Assembly (NCBI RefSeq): GCF_050410795.1
Contig: NZ_CP191258.1
Span: 3,224,001 to 3,288,000, forward strand
Length of the DNA stretch: 64,000 nucleotides
Direction: 5' to 3'
From: Fontivita pretiosa
Lineage (GTDB): Bacteria > Planctomycetota > Phycisphaerae > Tepidisphaerales > Tepidisphaeraceae
Position numbers and translations under genes: made by a program. Positions 1 to 8,741 of the stretch are shown piece after piece. The notes below the pieces were generated by a model. The model ran no database searches. It saw only the letters and a list, made by a program, of their open reading frames with translations, and was not told the DNA's origin. Within the stretch, counting starts at the first letter, position 1, and the number at the start of each line of letters is the position of its first letter.

Positions 1-3000
1 TGGACGACGTCAACGCCGATCTTCAGCGAAGCCGCGATGAGCTGGCCGGCCGCAACGAGCAGCTTCAGGCCACGGCGCAGGCGCGGCAGCAGGCGGAATA
101 CGAGCTGGTGCAGGCCGCGGCGCAGCTTCAGTCGGCGCGGCAACGCCAGCAGTATGCTCAACAGCAACTGCGGCAGATCTGCGAGCAGGCCGACGCCTTT
201 TCCGCCGACCGCGCGGCGGCTGAGCAGAAGCTGAGTCAGACCGTCGCCGCCCTGGAAGCCCAACGCCAGATCCTGTCGCAATTGAGCGACGAGGTCGAGT
301 CCAGACGCCGCCAGATCGACGCCAGGCAGCAGGCCTTCCGCGACGGGCAGCTTCAGCTCAACGAGCTGAACCAGCAGCTTGAACAGGCCAAGGCGCAGGT
401 GCTGGATCTGATGCGTCAGTCCGCGGCGGCGGGCAGCCGATTGTCGTCGATCCAGATCGAGCTGAAGAATATCGCCGCCCATCAGTCGCGCCTGGAACAG
501 CGCAGGCAGCAGGTGCTCGCCGAAACGCAGTCCCTCCAGTCGCACCGCCAGCAGTTGCAGCAGCGACTCGAGCAGGTCATCGAATCCATCCAGCAGCAGC
601 AGGCGGCGATGAGCCGGAAGCGCAGCGAGTCGGCCGCACTGGGCCGGCACATCGCGCAGCTCGGAGAACAGCTCGGCGCGGCCAAGGAACATCGCTCCGG
701 ACTGCTGTCCCGCCAGAAGCTGCTGGCCGACCTGGAGGCCAGGCGCGAAGGGGTCAGCGAGGGCGTGAAGTCGGTGCTGCGGCAGCGAGGCGATCGCTTC
801 CCGTTCGTTCGCGGGATCGTCGCGGATGTGCTACGGGTCGATGTCGAGCACGCTCAGGTGATCGAGGCCGCACTGAACGGGCACGATCAGACGCTGATCG
901 CCGACTCCCAGCAGGCCGCCACCAGCGCCCCCGAAGCCCTGGCTGAGCTTGGCGGGCGAGTCAGCTTCCTTTGCGTCGATCGACTCGACGGCGCCGCAGG
1001 CGCCTGGCCCGTGCCGCAGACGCAGGATCGCGATCGCCATCAGCCGGCTGATGCTTACGACTGGAACATCCATCCGCATCGTATCCGCTTTGCTGCGGAC
1101 CTGGTGCGCTTCGAGCCGGTCGATCGGAGGATCGTGGATCATCTGCTGGGCAGAACCGTGGTCGTGCAGGACCTTGCCGCGGCGCGGGAACTGCATCAGG
1201 CCGGGCCACGCGGATACCGTTACGTCACGCACGCGGGGGAAGTGATCGAGGCGGACGGCACGGTCCGCGCCGGCCCGCTCACCGCTGCCATGGGTCTGCT
1301 CTCGCGCCGCTCGGAGCTGGAAGCGATCCGCTCCCAGATCGCCGAGGTCGATGCCCGCATCGAAGCGCTCACACAACAGCTCACCGACGGCAACGCGCAG
1401 GCGCAGCAGCTTGAAGATCAGATCAACGCACTGCGAAACGCCATCTACCAGGCCAATACCGAGAAGGTCGAACTGAGCAGCCAGATGGCGCAGGCCGATG
1501 ACCGGCTGGCGGCGCTGGACCGCGAGCTTCCGCTGCTGGAGCGCGAACTGTCAGCGCTGGTGGATCAGGTCGGCCGGCTCCAGGCCGAGCAGACACGGCT
1601 GGAACAGCAGAAGCAGTCGTTGGAATCGCAACAGGCAGAGGATCAGCAGCGGATCGAGCAGATGAGCCAGCGACAGCAGCAGCTTGCCGAGGAGCTGCGA
1701 GTCTGCGGCGAGGAGCTGACCAGTTGCCGGGTGGCGCTGGGGCAGGTGCAGGAAAAACAGCTCGCCGCGGAACAGGCCGCGCAGCGGCAGGCCATGCAGC
1801 AGACCGAACTGACCCAGCAGATCGAGCGGATCGACAAATCCGTCGAGCAGCTTGTGTCGCGGCGTTCGGCGGTGGAGCAGGAGCTGGCCTCGGCGCAGCA
1901 CGCCGAAGAGGCATTGGGACAGCGCCAACAGGAGCTGTCGCAGCGGCTGGAATTGCTGAGCCGGCAGCTTGCCGAGGCGCAGCAGGCCGTCGCCGGGCTT
2001 TCACACGTCGTCGAGCAGATCCAGCAACGCCACGCCCAGATCGAACAGGAGCTTCATCAGATTCAGCTTCGATCCGGGGAATTGAAGGTTCGGCTGGAGA
2101 CGCTGGTGCAGCGCACGATGGATGAGCTTCAGATTGACCTTCCGGGCAGGTACCAGGCGTTGTTCGCCGCTGGCGAAGACGGCGCGCCCGGGCCGGGTTA
2201 TCAGCCCGCCCAGATGGATTGGGACGCCGTGGCCGAGGAGATCCGCCAGCTTCGCGAAAAGATTCATCGCCTGGGGAACGTGAACCTGGACTCGATCGGG
2301 GAGATGCAGGAGCTGGAGCAGCGTCAGCAGTTCCTGGCCACGCAGGTGCAGGACCTGACCACGTCCAGGCAGCAGTTGGAGGAGTTGATCGACACGATCA
2401 ACCGGGAGAGCAGCATTCGCTTCGAGCAGACGTTCAACGCGGTGCGGGAGCACTTTCAGGGAATCTTCCGCAAGCTCTTCGGGGGGGGCAAGGCGGACAT
2501 CTACCTGGAGACGGAACTGGAGCAGCCCGCCGGGGAGCAGGCGCCGGCCGCGGCGGCGGAGCAGCCGTCGGACACGCAGACCACGGCGCAGCCCACGCCG
2601 AAACGGCGCATCGACATCCTGGATGCCGGCATCGAGATCATCGCCCGCCCGCCCGGCAAGCAGCCGGCGACCATCGCGCAGCTTTCCGGCGGGGAAAAGG
2701 CGATGACCTGCATCGCGCTGCTGTTGAGCATCTTCAAGTCCAAGCCAAGCCCCTTCTGCATCCTCGACGAGGTGGACGCGCCGCTGGACGAGGCCAACAA
2801 CCAGCGGTTCAACCTCATCATCCAGGAGTTCCTGGAGATGAGCCAGTTCATCATCATCACCCACTCCAAGCGGACGATGCAGATCGCCGACGTGCTGTAC
2901 GGCGTGACGATGCAGGAACAGGGCGTTTCCAGGCGGGTGGCGGTCAAATTCGAGCAGATCGACGCACAGGGACGCATTCGCGAGGCCGAGCACGCCGCGG

Positions 3001-3005
3001 CGTAG
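1..3005 (+). CDS. smc: Chromosome segregation protein SMC (3' part, gene starts before the window)
   Basis: The reading frame is open from the first bases of the window, so the N-terminal ATPase half with Walker A lies upstream. What is visible, in order: a long Q/E/R-rich coiled coil (about residues 1-250 of the fragment), a globular hinge region (about 250-430, containing GDRFPFVRGIVADVL), a second long coiled coil (about 430-790), and the C-terminal head with the ABC signature LSGGEKA (near 893) and Walker B FCILDEVDAPLDEAN (near 920). SMC dimers act with ScpA/ScpB to compact and segregate the nucleoid. The coils are unusually rich in glutamine. A short Pro/Ala-rich insert (around EQPAGEQAPAAAAEQPSD) sits in the C-terminal head before the signature motif. 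The family call is secure; only the 5' limit is missing. Confidence 0.96.
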   Translation, partial: DDVNADLQRSRDELAGRNEQLQATAQARQQAEYELVQAAAQLQSARQRQQYAQQQLRQICEQADAFSADRAAAEQKLSQTVAALEAQRQILSQLSDEVESRRRQIDARQQAFRDGQLQLNELNQQLEQAKAQVLDLMRQSAAAGSRLSSIQIELKNIAAHQSRLEQRRQQVLAETQSLQSHRQQLQQRLEQVIESIQQQQAAMSRKRSESAALGRHIAQLGEQLGAAKEHRSGLLSRQKLLADLEARREGVSEGVKSVLRQRGDRFPFVRGIVADVLRVDVEHAQVIEAALNGHDQTLIADSQQAATSAPEALAELGGRVSFLCVDRLDGAAGAWPVPQTQDRDRHQPADAYDWNIHPHRIRFAADLVRFEPVDRRIVDHLLGRTVVVQDLAAARELHQAGPRGYRYVTHAGEVIEADGTVRAGPLTAAMGLLSRRSELEAIRSQIAEVDARIEALTQQLTDGNAQAQQLEDQINALRNAIYQANTEKVELSSQMAQADDRLAALDRELPLLERELSALVDQVGRLQAEQTRLEQQKQSLESQQAEDQQRIEQMSQRQQQLAEELRVCGEELTSCRVALGQVQEKQLAAEQAAQRQAMQQTELTQQIERIDKSVEQLVSRRSAVEQELASAQHAEEALGQRQQELSQRLELLSRQLAEAQQAVAGLSHVVEQIQQRHAQIEQELHQIQLRSGELKVRLETLVQRTMDELQIDLPGRYQALFAAGEDGAPGPGYQPAQMDWDAVAEEIRQLREKIHRLGNVNLDSIGEMQELEQRQQFLATQVQDLTTSRQQLEELIDTINRESSIRFEQTFNAVREHFQGIFRKLFGGGKADIYLETELEQPAGEQAPAAAAEQPSDTQTTAQPTPKRRIDILDAGIEIIARPPGKQPATIAQLSGGEKAMTCIALLLSIFKSKPSPFCILDEVDAPLDEANNQRFNLIIQEFLEMSQFIIITHSKRTMQIADVLYGVTMQEQGVSRRVAVKFEQIDAQGRIREAEHAAA

Positions 3006-3117
3006 CAGCCGCGCGCAGCCCTGCCCCGCCGCGGCGGCGCAGCCGACGCGCCTTCTCTTGGCTACAATCTTGGCCGCAGGGGGCGCTACAGGGGCTGTGC
3101 GGGAGTTTCAAAACTGC

Positions 3118-4431
3118 ATGAATGGCCTGAAAGAAAAGATCGAGTCCGGATCGGCGCTTGTCGGAGTGATCGGGCTGGGGTACGTGGGGCTGCCGCTGCT
3201 GGCGGCGTTTCATCGCGCCGGCTTTGCCACCATCGGCTTCGACATCGACCCGGCGAAAATCGAGGCGTTGAAGCGGGGACACAGTTATCTTAAACACTTG
3301 GGCGACACGCTGGTCAGCGAGCTGCACACCGGTGCAAAGTTCGATGCCACGCAGGACTTTTCACGCCTGGGCGAGCCGGACGCGGTGATCAGTTGCGTGC
3401 CTACGCCGCTGGGGCCGCATCTGGAGCCGGACCTCAGCTACGTCGAACGCACCGCCCAGGACATCGCCAAAACGCTCCGCCCCGGGCAGCTCATCGTGCT
3501 GGAATCCACCACCTACCCCCGCACCACCCGCGAGATCATGCTGCCCAAGTTCCAGGCGCGAGGCATGACCTGCGGCAGGGACTTTTACCTGGCCTACTCG
3601 CCCGAACGCGAGGATCCGGGACGAAAGGACTTCAACACCCAGACGATTCCCAAGCTGGTCGGCGGGATCGACGAGGCTTCGGGGCGGATGGCCGAGGCTC
3701 TGTACAAAAAGGCGATCAAGCAGGTGATCCGCGTCAGCAGCGCCGAAGTCGCCGAGGCCGCCAAGCTGCTGGAGAACATCTACCGCGCCGTGAACATCGC
3801 GCTGGTCAACGAGATGAAGATGGTCCTGACGGCGATGGGGATCGACGTGTGGGAAGTCATCCGCGCCGCATCGACCAAGCCGTTCGGGTTCCAGGCGTTT
3901 TACCCCGGCCCCGGGCTGGGCGGGCACTGCATCCCGATCGATCCGTTCTACCTGACCTGGAAGGCCCGCGAGGTGGGCATGCCCACACGCTTCATCGAGC
4001 TGGCCGGCGAGGTCAACCGCGCCATGCCCGACTATGTGGTCAACCGCGTCGTGCTGGCGCTGAATGATCGCGGCAAGGCGGTCAAGGGCAGCCGGATCCT
4101 GGTGCTTGGCCTGGCGTACAAGCCGGATGTGGATGACGTTCGCGAGAGCCCGAGTTTCGAGCTGATCGAAAAGCTGGAGCATCTGGGCGCGCAGGTGGAT
4201 TACAACGATCCACACGTGCCCCGGACGCACAAGATGCGCCAGCACGATTTGCAGATGACCAGCGTCGAGCTGACGCCGGCTACGTTGAAGGAATACGACT
4301 GCGTTCTGATCGCCACCAATCACTCCGCCTACGACTGGCAACTGATCGCCGACAACGCAAAGCTGATCGTCGATTCGCGAAACGCGATGAGAAACGTCAA
4401 GGGCAGGCGCGATCACATCGTGGCGGCCTGA
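3118..4431 (+). CDS. Nucleotide-sugar dehydrogenase (UDP-GlcNAc/UDP-glucose 6-dehydrogenase family)
   Basis: This enzyme is an NAD-dependent, two-step oxidase of a UDP-sugar C6 alcohol to the uronic acid, feeding surface polysaccharide synthesis in the cytoplasm. A Rossmann motif GVIGLGYVGLPL is near the N-terminus. The central domain carries the substrate lysine/asparagine helix (KLLENIYRAVNIAL), and the catalytic cysteine lies in GPGLGGHCIPIDPFYLTW. The C-terminal UDP-binding domain contains LGLAYKPDVDDVRESPS. The GGHCIPIDP version is typical of WbpA/UDP-GlcNAc dehydrogenases, but substrate cannot be fixed from motifs. I chose the ATG at 3118 over an in-frame TTG at 3058 because the TTG would add residues before the Rossmann fold and GGGAG lies 12 bases upstream of the ATG. 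A TACAAT box is at 3063-3068. No glycosyltransferase gene adjoins it. Confidence 0.9.
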   Translation: MNGLKEKIESGSALVGVIGLGYVGLPLLAAFHRAGFATIGFDIDPAKIEALKRGHSYLKHLGDTLVSELHTGAKFDATQDFSRLGEPDAVISCVPTPLGPHLEPDLSYVERTAQDIAKTLRPGQLIVLESTTYPRTTREIMLPKFQARGMTCGRDFYLAYSPEREDPGRKDFNTQTIPKLVGGIDEASGRMAEALYKKAIKQVIRVSSAEVAEAAKLLENIYRAVNIALVNEMKMVLTAMGIDVWEVIRAASTKPFGFQAFYPGPGLGGHCIPIDPFYLTWKAREVGMPTRFIELAGEVNRAMPDYVVNRVVLALNDRGKAVKGSRILVLGLAYKPDVDDVRESPSFELIEKLEHLGAQVDYNDPHVPRTHKMRQHDLQMTSVELTPATLKEYDCVLIATNHSAYDWQLIADNAKLIVDSRNAMRNVKGRRDHIVAA

Positions 4432-4460
4432 GAGCGGAGGGATGAGGGCGCAAGCCTGAG

Positions 4461-4504
4461 GGATCAAGTCTTCTGATCCTTCTGAGATGATGCTTGATCC
4501 TTTT
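4461..4504 (+). terminator. Probable rho-independent terminator after the nucleotide-sugar dehydrogenase
   Basis: An 8-bp inverted repeat GGATCAAG / CTTGATCC (4461-4468 and 4493-4500) is followed directly by TTTT. It lies between the sugar dehydrogenase and the convergent SUFU gene. The loop is long (24 nt), so efficiency is uncertain. Confidence 0.5.
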
Positions 4505-4506
4505 GC

Positions 4507-5109
4507 TCACGTCACCGATGGTCTGTGCAGATCGGTGAACGGATAGACGTGGTTTTCCCTGAGCATGCGAAACATCACGCCGGAGCCGAAGTTCTTGCAG
4601 GCGGCGAACTCGGCCAGGGTTATGCCGATGCCGAGGATGAGGTTGGCCGGCGTGCCCAGGACGGTGAAGCTGTCGGCGGGTGGGTCGGGTCGGGCGAAGA
4701 TGAGGGCGGCGATGGTGCTGCGTGGTGGACGCGAGTCGCCCAAATCCATCGTGTCGCCCGGATGCAGCGTCGCCTCGTGCGTGTACTGCGCCAGCCTGCT
4801 GAGCAGCTCCGGCGCCCAGTCGTTTTCCTGTCGCGTGCAGAGCATCAGCTCATAGTGTCCCCATTTGTTGGGAACCTGATTGGGGTTGCCGATCAGATCG
4901 CAGGTGACGTAGGCGATGCCGTTGACGTAATTGCGGAACCGCAGCACGTCGGCGTAGCCGAGGCGGTGTCTTGGCGGCGCTGGCTGGTAAATCGTGCCGT
5001 CGCATTTGCCCAGCACCGCCTCCAGCGCCGCAAGACGCGCATCCCACCATCGCTGACGCTCTTCGGCGGCGCGGGAGCTGCTCAGGATGTTACGAACCCA
5101 GGAGAGCAT
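4507..5109 (-). CDS. Suppressor-of-fused (SUFU) domain protein
   Basis: This is a 200-residue soluble protein. The stretch YELMLCTRQENDWAPELL followed by RLAQYTHEATLHPGDTMDLG matches the conserved core of bacterial SUFU-domain proteins, which usually read as a strand-loop ending in PGD-x-(I/L/M)-DLG. The second half (LIFARPDPPADSF, then a conserved GIGITLAEFAACKNFG strand) also fits. Bacterial SUFU proteins are of unsettled function; some act as immunity proteins in polymorphic toxin loci, but no toxin gene is visible next to this one. The gene is convergent with the sugar dehydrogenase and lies just upstream of the DJ-1/PfpI gene on the same strand. The start is the most upstream ATG; an internal start is possible. 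The recognition rests on remembered motif patterns, not a search. Confidence 0.65.
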   Translation of the reverse strand: MLSWVRNILSSSRAAEERQRWWDARLAALEAVLGKCDGTIYQPAPPRHRLGYADVLRFRNYVNGIAYVTCDLIGNPNQVPNKWGHYELMLCTRQENDWAPELLSRLAQYTHEATLHPGDTMDLGDSRPPRSTIAALIFARPDPPADSFTVLGTPANLILGIGITLAEFAACKNFGSGVMFRMLRENHVYPFTDLHRPSVT

Positions 5110-5183
5110 GGCTGGCGAACTTGGCTTGCTTTCGGATCGCGGATCGAACCGATGCAGATCCGCAGCGGGCGCTGGCCGCCGCG

Positions 5184-5753
5184 TCAGAGGGTTTCGGCCA
5201 GCCAGGGCGGGGCCAGGGGTTTGCCCTTGCTGCCGTGTGCGCGGCCTTCGGCGAGGTATTGGAGAATCGCGCGGGTGAAGGCGGGCAGATCATCGGGGCA
5301 GCGCGAGGTGATGATCGGTCCATCGACGACGCATTCCTCGTCCACCCACTTTCCGCCAGCGTTGACCACATCATGGGCGATGGCGAAAAAGCTGGTGCAG
5401 CGCCGGCCTTTGAGCGCGCTGGTGGAGCAGAGCATCCAGGGCCCGTGACAGATGGCGGCCATGGGAATGGCGGCCAAAGCGGCGTCCCGGACCAGCCGGA
5501 TCATCCCGCCGTCGCGGCGCATGAAGTCTGGCGACATTCCGCCGGGGATGACGATCAGGGCAAAGTCGCTTGCCTTGACGTCCCTGGCTGCGGCGTCGCT
5601 TTTTTGCGGGTAGCCCCACTTGCCGACGTAGGTTTCGCCAGGTTTTGGGCCGACGATCTGCACGACATGTCCGGCCTCGATCAGCCGCAGTCTGGGGTAC
5701 TGAAGCTCCAGGTCTTCGTACTTGTTTTCGATGAGGATCGCGATCCTTGCCAT
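5184..5753 (-). CDS. DJ-1/PfpI family protein (intracellular protease/deglycase-like)
   Basis: This 189-residue protein has a class I glutamine amidotransferase-like fold. It begins MARIAILIENKYEDLELQ and carries the nucleophile elbow AAICHGPWML with the conserved Cys-His pair, preceded by ALIVIPGGMSPDFMR. These are the standard PfpI/YhbO features: Glu in the ENKYED region, then Cys, then His. Known family members are described as glyoxalases, deglycases or stress proteases; the substrate here is unknown. The open frame continues upstream to 6233, but the homology starts at the ATG at 5753 and the extra residues are low-complexity, so I used 5753. Its stop lies about 70 bp upstream of the SUFU gene start, so the two may be co-transcribed. 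It is divergent from mreB. Confidence 0.85.
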   Translation of the reverse strand: MARIAILIENKYEDLELQYPRLRLIEAGHVVQIVGPKPGETYVGKWGYPQKSDAAARDVKASDFALIVIPGGMSPDFMRRDGGMIRLVRDAALAAIPMAAICHGPWMLCSTSALKGRRCTSFFAIAHDVVNAGGKWVDEECVVDGPIITSRCPDDLPAFTRAILQYLAEGRAHGSKGKPLAPPWLAETL

Positions 5754-6090
5754 GATGACTCCATGGAAAAAGTCCAACCGGGGATTGTACCTCGGCCGGC
5801 CGCCCGTCGCCCATGCCCGGGTTTTTCCGGATGTGGTTGGGCGGGTTGGGGGCTGCGGTCCGGGCGGCGAATGTGGGTGTTGCTGGTTTGCTTCAAGATC
5901 GAAAAAGCTGTAATTTACGCCTCGCCCAAATCTTTTTACCGGACGTTCGGCTGGTGACGAAACCGGGGCAGCGATGGGCAAGGATGGGCACGGACGTATC
6001 GCCGTGCGGGGATGAGCGATGGCGCTGGCGGCGCGCCCCGGGGCGGCGGACGTGCCGGGGCTGGCTGGTCGCACAAAGGAGTGTATTGGC
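5754..6090. other. Divergent intergenic region between the PfpI gene and mreB
   Basis: There are 337 bases without a supported gene. The region holds a candidate mreB promoter (listed separately), leaving a leader of about 170 nt before mreB, and a small hairpin CACGG-ACGTATCG-CCGTG in that leader. The reading frame of mreB is open upstream here, but the sequence does not look conserved. Confidence 0.4.
5888..5916 (+). promoter_or_regulatory. Candidate sigma-70 promoter for the mreB operon
   Basis: TTGCTT (5888-5893), a 17-bp spacer, then TAATTT (5911-5916). The surrounding bases are locally AT-rich compared with the flanks. The position is about 175 bp upstream of mreB and faces it. Confidence 0.4.
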
Positions 6091-7152
6091 GTGTTGATCT
6101 TCGATTCGCTCCTGGGCATGTTCAGCATCGACATGGGCATCGACCTGGGGACGTGCAACACCCTGGTCTGCGTCAAGGGGGAGGGCATCGTCCTGAACGA
6201 GCCTTCTGTCGTCGCGGTCAAGAAGGGCACCAACCGCGTGCTTCAGAACGGCAACGCCGTCGGACTGGTCGCCAAGGAAATGATCGGCAAGACCCCCGGC
6301 ACGATCCAGGCGATCCGCCCGCTCAAAGACGGGGTCATCTCCGACTTTGAGATCACCGAGGCGATGCTGAGCTACTTCATCCGGCGGGTGCACGGTCGTA
6401 AGCACTTCATCGGCCCGCGGGTGGTCATCGCGATTCCGTCGGGGATCACGGCGGTGGAAAAGCGCGCAGTGCTGGATTCGGCGGAGCGCGCCGGAGCGCG
6501 ACGGGTGTTTTTGGTTGAAGAACCGATGGCGGCGGCGATCGGGGCGGGGTTGCCCGTCACGGAGCCCACCGCCAGCATGATCGTCGATATCGGCGGGGGA
6601 ACCACCGAGGTGGCGATCATCTCGCTGGCGGACATCAGCGTCTGCGAATCGGTGCGCGTGGCGGGCGATGACTTTGACGAGGCCATCATCCACCACATGA
6701 AAAAAACGTACAACATGGACATCGGCGAGCAGACGGCCGAGCGGATCAAGATCGATATTGGCTCGGCGGCGCCGTTCCCCGACGGGCAGGAGCCGACGAT
6801 GGAGGTGCGGGGGCGGGACATGATCAGCGGCCTGCCGCGAAAGACCACCGTCACCGCCGAAGAAATCCGCGAGGCGCTTCAGGAGCCGGTGACCAAGATC
6901 ATCGAGGCCGTCACGCGCACGCTGGAGCTCGCCCCGCCGGAGCTGGCGGCGGATCTGGTGGACAACGGCATCACGATGGCGGGCGGATCGTCGCTGTTGC
7001 GGGGTTTGACGACGGTGATCAGCAATGCGACGGGGCTGGAGGTCCGTCTTGCGGAGGATCCGCTCACGTGCGTGGCGCGCGGCACGAGCGTGTACCTGGA
7101 AAACCTGGAGCTGTGGAAGGACACGATGGAGTCCGACGAGGACGAGCTGTAG
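6091..7152 (+). CDS. mreB: Rod shape-determining protein MreB
   Basis: MreB is a bacterial actin that polymerises on the inner membrane and positions the lateral-wall elongation machinery. The phosphate-1 loop MGIDLGTCNTLV is near residue 14, the connecting/phosphate-2 motif MIVDIGGGTTEVAIISL is central, and the adenosine motif GITMAGGSSLLRGL is near the C-terminus. A total of about 353 residues is normal. I chose the GTG at 6091 because AAAGGAG (6075-6081) sits 9 bases upstream. The open frame runs back to 6019 but lacks a ribosome site there, and an internal ATG at 6118 would cut into the N-terminal region. The N-terminal FDSLLGMFS may serve as a membrane-binding amphipathic segment. It is the first gene of the cell-elongation cluster. 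Confidence 0.97.
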   Translation: MLIFDSLLGMFSIDMGIDLGTCNTLVCVKGEGIVLNEPSVVAVKKGTNRVLQNGNAVGLVAKEMIGKTPGTIQAIRPLKDGVISDFEITEAMLSYFIRRVHGRKHFIGPRVVIAIPSGITAVEKRAVLDSAERAGARRVFLVEEPMAAAIGAGLPVTEPTASMIVDIGGGTTEVAIISLADISVCESVRVAGDDFDEAIIHHMKKTYNMDIGEQTAERIKIDIGSAAPFPDGQEPTMEVRGRDMISGLPRKTTVTAEEIREALQEPVTKIIEAVTRTLELAPPELAADLVDNGITMAGGSSLLRGLTTVISNATGLEVRLAEDPLTCVARGTSVYLENLELWKDTMESDEDEL

Positions 7153-7239
7153 CAGGGGATGATCCTGCGGCTCCGCTTCGCGGCGCCGCGGCGCAGCCGC
7201 GGGATTTGCCGACCGGCGCAGCAGTGCAAGAAGACAAGG

Positions 7240-8112
7240 ATGTCTTACCTCCGCTTCAACCACGTCTTTTTCGCGCTGATGGGGCTGGCGTTTGTCAGCG
7301 CGTTCGTGTTGCCGGTGCGGGCCGGGGATCGCGTGCGGGCGCAGGTGCAGAACCTGTTTGCGCCGGTGTCCTGGCCGGTGAATCGGCTGGCAGGGTGGGT
7401 GCATTCACGCATTGCGGGTCAGCCGCTGCGTGACGACGGATCTCCCCGGCAGCCGCGGAGCAGCGCAGAACTGCTGATCGAAAACCAGCGGCTGCGGATC
7501 CAGGTGGCCAGTCTCAGCGGGCAGTTGCAGCGGATCGCGGTTCTGGAGGCGGAGCGTGCCAAGCTCGGTGAGGTTCGCGCGTTCTGCACGCCGTTCAGCG
7601 TGATCGGACCGGATGCCGGGCCGCGGCAGTCACTGCTGATCGCCGGTTCGAGTCTGGACGGGCTGCGTATCGACATGCCGGTGGTGTACACCGGAGGGAT
7701 TGTTGGTCGGATCGCCAGCGCGGGCGTGGGGGGGGCACGGGTGCTGCTGATCACCGACCGGCAGTTCAAGCCGATCACCGCCGCCTTCGCACGCTTTACC
7801 ACGCGGCCCGACGGCTCGCCGCAGTTCGACCGGCTGGCGGCGGAACTGGTGCTGGTCGAGGGCGCCGGCGACGGCACCATGCTCATCCGCAACATCCCGC
7901 AGAAAAAGGTCGAAGAGGTGGGGATCCGAACCGACGACTGGGTGGTGCTCAGCGATCGCGACTGGCCGATCCTGCTCGACGGCTACCGTCTGGGCCGGGT
8001 CGAGAAGATCACGCCAAGCAAGAGTCCCGGGTTCATGGAAATCCGAGTGGTCCCGGATCAGTCGCTGCTGACCCTGCGGGAAGTGATGGTGATGAACAGA
8101 GAAAGAGGATGA
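7240..8112 (+). CDS. mreC: Rod shape-determining protein MreC
   Basis: MreC is a bitopic inner-membrane protein whose periplasmic beta-barrel domains couple MreB to PBP2 and RodA. One transmembrane segment is visible near residues 8-26 (FFALMGLAFVSAFVLPV), followed by a coiled-coil stretch (LLIENQRLRIQVASLSGQL, about 75-110) and a beta-rich C-terminal region. That region contains GPRQSLLIAGSSLDGLRIDM and VVYTGGIVGRI, which are typical MreC landmarks. I chose the ATG at 7240 because upstream in-frame residues are arginine-rich and unlike the family N-terminus. It follows mreB by 87 bp. An imperfect inverted repeat covers its stop codon. Confidence 0.92.
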   Translation: MSYLRFNHVFFALMGLAFVSAFVLPVRAGDRVRAQVQNLFAPVSWPVNRLAGWVHSRIAGQPLRDDGSPRQPRSSAELLIENQRLRIQVASLSGQLQRIAVLEAERAKLGEVRAFCTPFSVIGPDAGPRQSLLIAGSSLDGLRIDMPVVYTGGIVGRIASAGVGGARVLLITDRQFKPITAAFARFTTRPDGSPQFDRLAAELVLVEGAGDGTMLIRNIPQKKVEEVGIRTDDWVVLSDRDWPILLDGYRLGRVEKITPSKSPGFMEIRVVPDQSLLTLREVMVMNRERG

Positions 8113-8174
8113 AGGCAGAAGAGTGAAGGTTGAAGCAGCAGCAACCTCACTTCATCCTTCGGCCTTCAATCCTC
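8105..8174. repeat. Imperfect inverted repeat between mreC and mreD
   Basis: The left arm (8105-8129, starting GAGGATGAAGGCAGAAG) is complementary to 8150-8174 (reverse complement starting GAGGATTGAAGGCCGAAG), with one gap and a few mismatches, and about 20 nt of loop. It can fold as a hairpin inside the operon mRNA, overlapping the mreC stop and ending 9 bases before the mreD ATG. It looks like an intergenic palindromic repeat unit. Confidence 0.6.
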
Positions 8175-8183
8175 ACTGGCCAA

Positions 8184-8681
8184 ATGCGCTGGTTGCCGTA
8201 CTTCATCCTCGCCTACCTGGTGCTCGGATTGCAGATCGGGCTGAGGGGGCATGTCACGATCGGCGGCGCCTGGCCGAACCTGGTGATGCTGGCGGCGATC
8301 TTCATCGGGATCAACGCTCCGCGTGATGCGGCGCTGCTGGGGTGCTTCGGGCTGGGGCTGCTGCACGACCTGGTCACGCAGCAGCCGCTGGGGCTGTTCG
8401 CCATGACCTACGGCCTGCTGGCGATGTTTACCGTCAGCACGCAGCAGGTCGTGTACCGGGCGCATCCGCTGACGCATGTGTCGCTGGCGCTGGTGGGCGG
8501 GCTGCTGTACGGGGGGATCGTGCTGATTCACGGCTGGATTCGCGGGCCGTGGCTTTCGCCGATGATGCTGTTCTATTCGGCGTTGTATACGGCGTTGCTG
8601 GCGCCGCTGGTGCTGGGGTTGCTGGGGCGGATGAGGCGGGCGTTTTCGTTCCAGCCGCCCAGGCGAAAGATGCGACTGTAG
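8184..8681 (+). CDS. mreD: Rod shape-determining protein MreD
   Basis: This 165-residue polytopic membrane protein is the third member of the mreBCD set. The visible hydrophobic segments are roughly at residues 4-20, 30-48, 52-75 (GCFGLGLLHDLVTQQPLGL, the most recognisable MreD signature), 80-95, 105-125 and 130-150. The gene order mreB-mreC-mreD-mrdA supports the call, since MreD sequences are weakly conserved. I took the ATG at 8184 (MRWLPYFILAYL) rather than the upstream in-frame ATG at 8130. The latter would translate one arm of the inverted repeat and put polar residues before the first membrane segment. No good Shine-Dalgarno is seen, so translational coupling is possible. Confidence 0.85.
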   Translation: MRWLPYFILAYLVLGLQIGLRGHVTIGGAWPNLVMLAAIFIGINAPRDAALLGCFGLGLLHDLVTQQPLGLFAMTYGLLAMFTVSTQQVVYRAHPLTHVSLALVGGLLYGGIVLIHGWIRGPWLSPMMLFYSALYTALLAPLVLGLLGRMRRAFSFQPPRRKMRL

Positions 8682-8741
8682 CGCGGGCCTGCCGCCTATG
8701 CGCGGGTCTGATTCGCGGGCCAAAAGCCCGTGCGGCAAGCG

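Noticed and set aside
5893..7404. 503-residue minus-strand open frame
   Set aside because: Antisense of mreB, whose plus-strand motifs are unambiguous.
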